Part shown: positions 7,322 through 11,949 of the stretch, in pieces
Numbering within the stretch: position 1 is the first letter of the stretch
Layout: every line of letters begins with the position of its first letter
Assembly: GCA_903938205.1 (NCBI GenBank)
Contig: CAJACJ010000188.1
Span: 1-11,949, forward strand
Origin: an uncultured bacterium
Lineage (GTDB): Bacteria; Planctomycetota; Phycisphaerae; Phycisphaerales; SM1A02
Direction of reading: 5' to 3'
Length of the DNA stretch: 11,949 nucleotides
The notes under the pieces: generated by a model
What the model was told of the DNA's origin: nothing
Databases searched by the model: none
The model's input: the letters and a program-made list of their open reading frames with translations, nothing else
Position numbers and translations under genes: made by a program

Positions 7322-8997
7322 TTTTCTCAGTTCTTGTCGCATTGCTTGTTCTTCTGATCGCCTATTGGTGGGCTAATCAAGGCCTGTTTGACGCCTTCAT
7401 TCACTTCACATGCGTCGTGATCGCAGGCGCTTTGGCTTTCGCTTTGTGGGAGCCAATTACGGTTGGTTTTCTGCTCAATGGCGGTGGCTTTGATGGATAC
7501 GCATGGGGCCTCACGCTGGGTGTTTTATTCCTTGGTCTGCTGTTTGTTCTGCGTGTGGCAATTGATTTTGTCACACCAAAACGCCCCGCACTTCCGCGCT
7601 GGGCCAACTTGTCATTTGGCGCGGTGCTTGGATTGCTCAGTGGAATTTTAACCATGGGCATCACGCTGATCGCAATTGGACATGTGTCATCCTCCACGGA
7701 ACTTTTGGGATACACCGGGTGGGTTCGTTCGCCAGAATCCAATGGACGTCCGCAACAAAGTTCGCCAACTTCACCCGCATCGTTGGTGATGGGTTTCACG
7801 CAAGGCTTTTTCAACATGTTGTCAGCTGGAAGTTGCTCGCCGCTTATGGGCAACACGCCAATGGCGTCGTTGCGCCCCGCCGTTGCGCAGGACGGCGGAA
7901 GCTTGTTCAAAGATTCGCTTCGTGAAGGCCGCGGCAATTCAACGCTGGCGCCTGGCACATTCTCGTTGGATGGTTTTTACCACGATCCAAAATATGTCTT
8001 GCGCAACAACAGCATGGGCACTGGCGCCTACGCGGTCATGTTGACCTTGCAACCCTCTTCATTTGATGCCGGCGGATCATTCAGTCTTTCCGCTTCGCAA
8101 GCCCGATTAATTGCCCCGATTCCTGGCGGAGCCATCTCTGAATTTCCAATTGAATTCAGTCAGGAGAAAAAAACTGAATCAGGTCGCTCCATGATTCGAT
8201 ACGAATTTAAGACCGCGACATCGTTCGCCTCATTGGAAGATTCCAATGGCGAAGGAAAGATTTGCCTTGTGTTCTCCGACAAGCCATTCAAATCTGGCGC
8301 TCCAACCATGTTGCTGATCAAAGGACTGCGCGTTGCTTTGCCCGCGGTCAATCCAAACGCCCTTGCGTTGGGTCAAGCCGTTGAAAATGCAGGCGATAAA
8401 ATTGCCATTGTTCCTGACGAAAGCGCCCCGCCAATTCCATTAAGCGAACTTCGTATGGACAGCATGATCAGTGGAATTGTTCTGAACAAAAATGGTTTGC
8501 CTGGAACCCTGCAAGAAGATGGCGGAAATCTTGTCGGTGGCGCCGCCAAACGTGTCAAGAAAAATCCACAGGCCAAGGGCGATGTGAGAAACATTGCGCA
8601 ATCAAAGGACGAGAGAATTGTGAAACTCACCGTGTCGCGCGAAAGCATCACGGATTTGTTCAATGTCGACAAGACCAGGAAGATTGCCGAAGCAGTTGGC
8701 CTGCGCGGCGTTCCGACGTTGGTGGACAAAAACGGAAATTTGTATGAGCCCTTTGGATATATCTGGGTGAACACCGTCACCGAAGAGTGGGAAATTTATT
8801 TGGAAAAGCCAGCCGAGGGTTTCACCGTCAAACAATTCCAGCGCGGCAGCGACGGATATATCGACGTGATGTATCGGCTTCCAATCGGCGTTGAAGTTCA
8901 AATGGTGATCTTGCGCGATCCAACCCTACCTGTGAACAAGGCCAAGATTCTTGGCACCGCAAGTTTGAAAGTTGAAAGCTCAGGCTCGACTAAATAA
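7318..8997 (+). CDS. CvpA-like integral membrane protein with large C-terminal domain
   Basis: The first 121 residues form four predicted transmembrane helices (about 2-19, 24-46, 62-84, 99-121). A basic loop (TPKRPALPR, 86-94) precedes a Gly-rich fourth helix (GAVLGLLSGILTMGI), the layout of the CvpA (colicin V production) family. Its function is poorly defined and includes envelope-related roles. The positive loop suggests that both ends face the periplasm, so the remaining ~435 residues would be extracytoplasmic. I do not recognise that part: a Ser/Pro-rich linker (about 122-215), a probable beta-rich region (about 215-345) and a C-terminal region (about 435-550) with GVPTLVDKNGNLYEP (464-478), which lacks a CxxC motif. 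Family CvpA proteins are usually under 250 residues, so this is much longer. It overlaps the pseudo-ATPase stop by 4 nt, implying coupled translation. The CvpA assignment is moderate; the rest is unassigned. Confidence 0.8.
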   Translation: MIFSVLVALLVLLIAYWWANQGLFDAFIHFTCVVIAGALAFALWEPITVGFLLNGGGFDGYAWGLTLGVLFLGLLFVLRVAIDFVTPKRPALPRWANLSFGAVLGLLSGILTMGITLIAIGHVSSSTELLGYTGWVRSPESNGRPQQSSPTSPASLVMGFTQGFFNMLSAGSCSPLMGNTPMASLRPAVAQDGGSLFKDSLREGRGNSTLAPGTFSLDGFYHDPKYVLRNNSMGTGAYAVMLTLQPSSFDAGGSFSLSASQARLIAPIPGGAISEFPIEFSQEKKTESGRSMIRYEFKTATSFASLEDSNGEGKICLVFSDKPFKSGAPTMLLIKGLRVALPAVNPNALALGQAVENAGDKIAIVPDESAPPIPLSELRMDSMISGIVLNKNGLPGTLQEDGGNLVGGAAKRVKKNPQAKGDVRNIAQSKDERIVKLTVSRESITDLFNVDKTRKIAEAVGLRGVPTLVDKNGNLYEPFGYIWVNTVTEEWEIYLEKPAEGFTVKQFQRGSDGYIDVMYRLPIGVEVQMVILRDPTLPVNKAKILGTASLKVESSGSTK

Positions 8998-9001
8998 AGC
9001 G

Positions 9002-9025
9002 GGCTTGTCATTTGGATTTCAAGCC
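9002..9025 (-). terminator. Weak hairpin in the convergent gap, possible accC terminator
   Basis: GGCTTG (9002-9007) and CAAGCC (9020-9025) are perfect 6-bp arms around a 12-nt loop between two convergent stop codons. On the minus strand the stem is followed by a short T-rich run (CGCTTTATTT), so it may end accB-accC transcripts. On the plus strand no T-tract follows. The stem is short, so this is tentative. Confidence 0.35.
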
Positions 9026-9072
9026 AGCCAACACAGATTCACGTTGAGAAATAGCGTTCCAACCGCTTGGAT

Positions 9073-10440
9073 TTACTTTGACACGGCAGTGGTGTCGTTG
9101 CTCTTCAACCAACGCTCGACCCAGTGAATGTCGAAGTCCGCGTTCTGAAATTCCTTGTTGTCCATAATGCGCTTGTGCAGCGCGATGGTTGTGCGCAGCG
9201 GACCAATCTTGAATTCATTCAGTGCTTGACGCATGCGCGCAATGGCGGCCGCGCGCGTTGGTCCGTGCACAATGAGCTTGCCAATCATGGAGTCGTAGTT
9301 GGGCGGAATGCGGTAGCCGGCGCGGGCATGGCTATCAAGGCGAACGCCTGGACCACCCGGCGCCACGAATGTTTCAATAAGCCCCGCTTGCGGCATGAAA
9401 TTTTTATCTGGGTCCTCGGCGTTAATGCGAACTTCAATCGCATGACCGTGAATGTGAATGTCTTCCTGCTTGATAGGCAGCGGCTCGCCGGCGGCGACGC
9501 GAATTTGCGTTTGCACAATGTCCACGCCTGTGATCATCTCGGTCACGGGGTGCTCCACTTGCACGCGCGTGTTGACTTCCAGCATGTAGAAATCTTGTTT
9601 CTTGTCCATGAGAAATTCAACAGTGGCCGCGCCACAATAGTTGGCGGTACGAATTAACGCGGCGGCGCTTTCGCACACCTTTTTGCGCTTGGCTGGATCA
9701 ACACCAGGGCTTGGCGCCTCCTCGACTAATTTCTGATGGCGACGCTGACTGGAGCAATCGCGCTCGAACAAATGCACGGCGTTGCCATGGTTGTCGCCAA
9801 TGGTTTGCACTTCAAAGTGGCGCGCGTTCTCCAAATATTTTTCAACAAAGACGGTTCCGTTTCCAAACGCGGCCAACGCTTCTTGACGCGCCTTCTCCAC
9901 ATTTTCACGCAACTCCGCCTCGCTGCGCACAACGCGCATGCCGCGGCCACCACCACCAGCGCTGGCCTTAATGATGACTGGATAGCCAATCTCATTGGCC
10001 ACTTTCGCGGCCTCCTCAATATCCTCAATTCCGCCTTCTGTGCCTGGAAAAACAGGCGTTCCAGATTGCCGCGCCAAGCGCTTGCAATTCACTTTGTCGC
10101 CCAACAAATTCATGGCTTCTGGACTTGGTCCAATGAAAGAAATATTGCAATCGCGACAGACTTCCGCGAAGTGGGAATTTTCAGAAAGAAATCCGTAGCC
10201 CGGATGAATGGCGTCCGCGCCCGTGACTTCTGCGGCGGCGATCAAGCGCTCAATGCGCAAGTAACTTTCCTTGCTGGCGGCTGGACCAATGCACACGGCT
10301 TCATCGGCTTGCTCAATCCATGGACCATCGCGGTCGGCGACGCTGTACACGCACACTGGACTTACGCCCAACTCGCGGCAGGCGCGAATCACTCGCAGCG
10401 CAATCTCACCTCTATTGGCAATCAGTATTCTTTTAAACAT
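9073..10440 (-). CDS. accC: Biotin carboxylase subunit of acetyl-CoA carboxylase
   Basis: Carboxylates the biotin on BCCP using ATP and bicarbonate, the first half-reaction of malonyl-CoA formation for fatty acid synthesis, in the cytoplasm. At 455 residues it matches the usual AccC length. The N-terminal biotin-carboxylase fold starts FKRILIANRGEIALRVIRA; HPGYGFLSEN (79-88) follows. The ATP-grasp domain has the Gly-rich loop KASAGGGGRGMR (158-169), ERDCSSQRRHQKLVEEAPS (226-244 region) and the catalytic/metal stretch EVNTRVQVEHPVTE (288-301). The C-terminal domain includes NYDSMIGKLIVHG. The ATG at 10440 fits the family N-terminus, although no Shine-Dalgarno is evident. It lies 93 nt downstream of accB on the same strand, the standard accBC order, and is probably cotranscribed. 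Confidence 0.98.
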   Translation of the reverse strand: MFKRILIANRGEIALRVIRACRELGVSPVCVYSVADRDGPWIEQADEAVCIGPAASKESYLRIERLIAAAEVTGADAIHPGYGFLSENSHFAEVCRDCNISFIGPSPEAMNLLGDKVNCKRLARQSGTPVFPGTEGGIEDIEEAAKVANEIGYPVIIKASAGGGGRGMRVVRSEAELRENVEKARQEALAAFGNGTVFVEKYLENARHFEVQTIGDNHGNAVHLFERDCSSQRRHQKLVEEAPSPGVDPAKRKKVCESAAALIRTANYCGAATVEFLMDKKQDFYMLEVNTRVQVEHPVTEMITGVDIVQTQIRVAAGEPLPIKQEDIHIHGHAIEVRINAEDPDKNFMPQAGLIETFVAPGGPGVRLDSHARAGYRIPPNYDSMIGKLIVHGPTRAAAIARMRQALNEFKIGPLRTTIALHKRIMDNKEFQNADFDIHWVERWLKSNDTTAVSK

Positions 10441-10533
10441 GATGGATGACTGTTGATGGTTGAAGTGAAAGACATTGATGTGCGCAAGATGACGAATGAA
10501 GAAGGCATGAACAAAAGTAGTGCGGCGGAAAAT

Positions 10534-11022
10534 TTACGAAGGTCGCACCAGGAAAATCGCTTGGCCAAACTCGACAGCGTCCCCACTCTTGACAAGAATC
10601 TTTTCGATGGTGCCGGTGGTGCCAGCGTTGATCTCGTTAAAGATCTTCATGGCTTCAATGAGACAGACCACGGAATTGGGTCCAACGCTTGCGCCAATGC
10701 TGACAAATGGCGGCTTGTCCGGCGAGGCCGATGCGTAGAACGTTCCAACCATTGGGCTTTCAATCTTGATCAAACCAGCCGTGTCATCAATTGGGGCGGC
10801 TGGCTTGCTTGGCGCCGCTGGAGCAGCGGACTGAGCAACGGCTGGAGGCGCCATGGTGACTGCTTGCGCCAAACCTGCGGGAGCCTGCATAATTTGGGGC
10901 GCGCTGTGAGTATTGGGTCGACGAATGGTGACCTGCTCATCTTTGTCGCGAAGATCAAGCTCCAGCAACTCGTTGGCGGTCATGAGGCGAATGAGTTCTT
11001 TCAGTTTTCGTATGTCAATCAT
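10534..11022 (-). CDS. accB: Biotin carboxyl carrier protein (BCCP) of acetyl-CoA carboxylase
   Basis: Carries carboxybiotin between biotin carboxylase and carboxyltransferase. The 162-residue protein has the expected parts: an N-terminal helical segment (IDIRKLKELIRLMTANELLEL, about 2-22) followed by DKDEQVTIRR, a flexible Ala/Pro/Gln-rich linker (about 41-78), and a biotinyl/lipoyl domain (about 83-161) beginning IESPMVGTFYASASPD. The biotin acceptor is K126 in EAMKIFNEI; the MVGTFY and Pro/Gly thumb-like segment are typical of bacterial BCCP. The start at 11022 fits the family; a Shine-Dalgarno-like GAAGGG sits 11 nt upstream, slightly far. A 93-nt spacer separates it from accC. Two palindromes lie just upstream and may serve as operators. 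Confidence 0.97.
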   Translation of the reverse strand: MIDIRKLKELIRLMTANELLELDLRDKDEQVTIRRPNTHSAPQIMQAPAGLAQAVTMAPPAVAQSAAPAAPSKPAAPIDDTAGLIKIESPMVGTFYASASPDKPPFVSIGASVGPNSVVCLIEAMKIFNEINAGTTGTIEKILVKSGDAVEFGQAIFLVRPS

Positions 11023-11033
11023 TGGTTGGAATG

Positions 11034-11039
11034 CCCTTC
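11034..11039 (-). promoter_or_regulatory. Ribosome binding site of accB
   Basis: The minus strand reads GAAGGG, 11 nt before the accB ATG. The purine core is good, but the spacing is longer than the optimal 5-9 nt. Confidence 0.45.
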
Positions 11040-11040
11040 A

Positions 11041-11060
11041 AATTACAAATATGTGTAATT
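11041..11060. promoter_or_regulatory. 20-bp palindrome upstream of accB, possible operator
   Basis: The plus strand reads AATTACAAATATGTGTAATT; 18 of 20 positions obey dyad symmetry, with perfect 7-bp arms AATTACA/TGTAATT. It lies 19 bp before the accB start, between any promoter and the ribosome binding site, where a dimeric repressor could block transcription of accBC. An RNA hairpin is possible but would be AT-rich and weak. No regulator gene is in the window. Confidence 0.45.
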
Positions 11061-11080
11061 GAATAATTGTAGCGAAAACA

Positions 11081-11098
11081 ATCGCAACATGCTGCGAT
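11081..11098. promoter_or_regulatory. 18-bp palindrome upstream of accB, possible second operator
   Basis: The plus strand reads ATCGCAACATGCTGCGAT; 16 of 18 positions are dyad-symmetric, with perfect 6-bp arms ATCGCA/TGCGAT. It lies 20 bp from the 11041-11060 palindrome but has a different sequence, so the two would bind different regulators if both are real. Confidence 0.35.
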
Positions 11099-11117
11099 CG
11101 TGATGGCTTCATGCAAG

Positions 11118-11129
11118 CTTTTATAAAAG
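11118..11129. repeat. AT-rich 12-bp palindrome after the hypothetical gene
   Basis: CTTTTATAAAAG is a perfect palindrome 11 nt beyond the stop codon of the 11141-11821 gene. Flanking ATGC (11111-11114) and GCAT (11132-11135) could lengthen the stem with a small internal loop. It could be a weak transcript 3' hairpin, or its TATAAA could act as a -10 for accB. No T-tract follows on the minus strand, so a classical terminator is unlikely. Confidence 0.3.
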
Positions 11130-11140
11130 AAGCATTTAGA

Positions 11141-11821
11141 TTAGGGACGCAACGCAATTGGAGGCGACAGAATTTCAGCCATAATCAGGCCGTGGCGCAT
11201 ACTTTTCGCGTTCCAGATTCCCTTTGGCTTTGCGGCATGGCCCTCCTGAGTCATTGGGGCAATCCGTTGGCTGAGTCGGCTAGCGACCAATGCGTCAATG
11301 GCGCTGATTGGTCTTTTGGGGGTCTGGCTTTGAGTGATTTTATTAACGACTGTGGACTGAACCGAACCTAAAAGCGCGACCGCAGGTGACCCAGTGGGAG
11401 AAGCTGTTCGGTTGCGCCCACTCACTGGCGCTTTAGGCGCAAAGTCCGTGACAGTGATTGGTCTTTGGACGGCGCGCTTTGCCCTGCTGGGCTGCATGGG
11501 TTTGGTCGTGGCGGCGGCTACGGGCGCAACAGGTTCGCGCGAAGAAATGTAATTACCGTTCTCATCAACAAGACCCAATGCGCGCGCTTGATCGGCGAAT
11601 TTGCGCGCCGCATTTTCCAACGCATTGCGCGCGGATGTCTGCGCGGAAGGTTGCATCGCGCGCTCGTCAGGATTTTCATCGCGCATGCTTCTAGCCGCTT
11701 GAGTGGCTTGGGGCATTTGCGGCGACTGAGATGCTTGCGCATCAGTTGGCTTGGTGGCAAATTTCTTAATCAAGAAGTTGATGACGCCAAGCACCGCAAG
11801 AAGAATGAGCGTGTTGGACAT
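11141..11821 (-). CDS. Hypothetical protein with N-terminal membrane anchor
   Basis: Not recognised as a named family. The 226-residue protein has one hydrophobic segment (about 4-18), followed by KK, so the rest probably faces the cytoplasm. The middle is low-complexity and rich in Ala, Gln, Pro, Ser and Arg (about 25-200), likely disordered; one short helix-like stretch around 65-85 (NALENAARKFADQARALGL) stands out. The C-terminus ends MRHGLIMAEILSPPIALRP, resembling a tail I associate with short anchored planctomycete proteins (AIxxxEILxPPxALR); this is from memory and unverified. The ATG at 11821 gives the anchor at once; no Shine-Dalgarno is visible. It lies 17 nt after the stop of the gene cut by the right edge and 118 nt before accB, all on one strand. 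Confidence 0.65.
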   Translation of the reverse strand: MSNTLILLAVLGVINFLIKKFATKPTDAQASQSPQMPQATQAARSMRDENPDERAMQPSAQTSARNALENAARKFADQARALGLVDENGNYISSREPVAPVAAATTKPMQPSRAKRAVQRPITVTDFAPKAPVSGRNRTASPTGSPAVALLGSVQSTVVNKITQSQTPKRPISAIDALVASRLSQRIAPMTQEGHAAKPKGIWNAKSMRHGLIMAEILSPPIALRP

Positions 11822-11838
11822 GGTTCAATGATAGCCAA

Positions 11839-11949
11839 TCAAGTGGCGTTGATGACGTCGCCCCACATGGGCAAACAGAGTGGGCGCGCGGCGAGATGTT
11901 CAACCATGCGAAATGGAACATTGAAGATGGGCTGCAAAACATTTGGAAC
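11839..11949 (-). CDS. C-terminal fragment of a probable gene cut by the right window edge
   Basis: The minus-strand frame ending in TGA at 11839-11841 is open for all 36 codons to the window edge. It includes segments such as FNVPFRMVEHLAARP and CLPMWGDVINAT, which read like ordinary protein rather than antisense noise. Its stop is 17 nt before the start of the next gene on the same strand, a normal operon-like spacing. Too little is present to name a family. A second open frame overlaps this stretch but would run into the next gene, so I prefer this one. Confidence 0.45.
   Translation of the reverse strand, partial: VPNVLQPIFNVPFRMVEHLAARPLCLPMWGDVINAT

Noticed and set aside
9011..9074. 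TTGGATTT repeated at 9011-9018 and 9067-9074
   Set aside because: An 8-bp repeat in a 75-nt gap, partly within the accC stop region; too short to mean anything without other evidence.
9736..10449. 237-codon open frame on the plus strand
   Set aside because: Antisense to accC over its conserved ATP-grasp region; no recognisable domain.
10422..10508. 28-codon minus-strand open frame in the accB-accC spacer overlapping the accC start, possible leader peptide
   Set aside because: No ribosome binding site, no codon run typical of attenuators and no hairpin pair around it.
10453..11058. 201-codon open frame on the plus strand spanning accB and both its flanks
   Set aside because: Antisense to accB, with no ribosome binding site and no domain. 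Its first 27 codons fall in the accB-accC spacer, so it is slightly less trivial than the others, but nothing supports it.
1..11949. Mobile elements, CRISPR arrays, phage or attachment sites
   Set aside because: No transposase, integrase, terminal inverted repeats or regularly spaced repeats seen. The single tRNA has no duplicated 3' end or integrase nearby.

Overview
The window reads as an ordinary bacterial chromosome segment of moderate GC, densely packed, with no gene-free stretch longer than about 150 bases. Several features suggest a planctomycete, perhaps Phycisphaerae-like: a membrane-anchored GspE relative with a lysine-less P-loop beside pilT, a small anchored protein ending in a conserved-looking EILSPPIALR tail, and patchy Shine-Dalgarno use. 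This placement rests on recalled family resemblance, not on a search, so treat it as tentative.

Layout. Positions 1-2433 (minus strand) carry ctaC and the start of ctaD, the two catalytic subunits of an aa3/caa3-type cytochrome c oxidase; ctaD runs off the left edge. A tRNA-Leu(CAA) gene follows at 2602-2687, then guaB (IMP dehydrogenase) at 2757-4250, all on the minus strand. A divergent 122-bp spacer separates guaB from a compact plus-strand operon (4373-8997) of three genes: a PilT-family ATPase with intact nucleotide-binding motifs; a membrane-anchored GspE/PilB-like protein in which every ATPase motif has decayed while the tetracysteine zinc site is kept; and a CvpA-like four-helix membrane protein with a large, unrecognised C-terminal domain. 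The first two are 6 nt apart and the last two overlap by ATGA.

A 75-nt convergent gap with a small hairpin leads to minus-strand accC and accB (biotin carboxylase and biotin carrier subunits of acetyl-CoA carboxylase). The region upstream of accB holds three closely spaced palindromes. Further upstream on the same strand lie a small anchored hypothetical protein (11141-11821) and the last 36 codons of another probable gene cut by the right edge.

The oxidase, guaB, tRNA and acc genes are housekeeping. The most unusual part is the pilT / pseudo-GspE / CvpA-like operon, where an active-looking hexameric ATPase is co-expressed with a predicted inactive, membrane-bound homologue and a membrane protein with a large presumed periplasmic domain.
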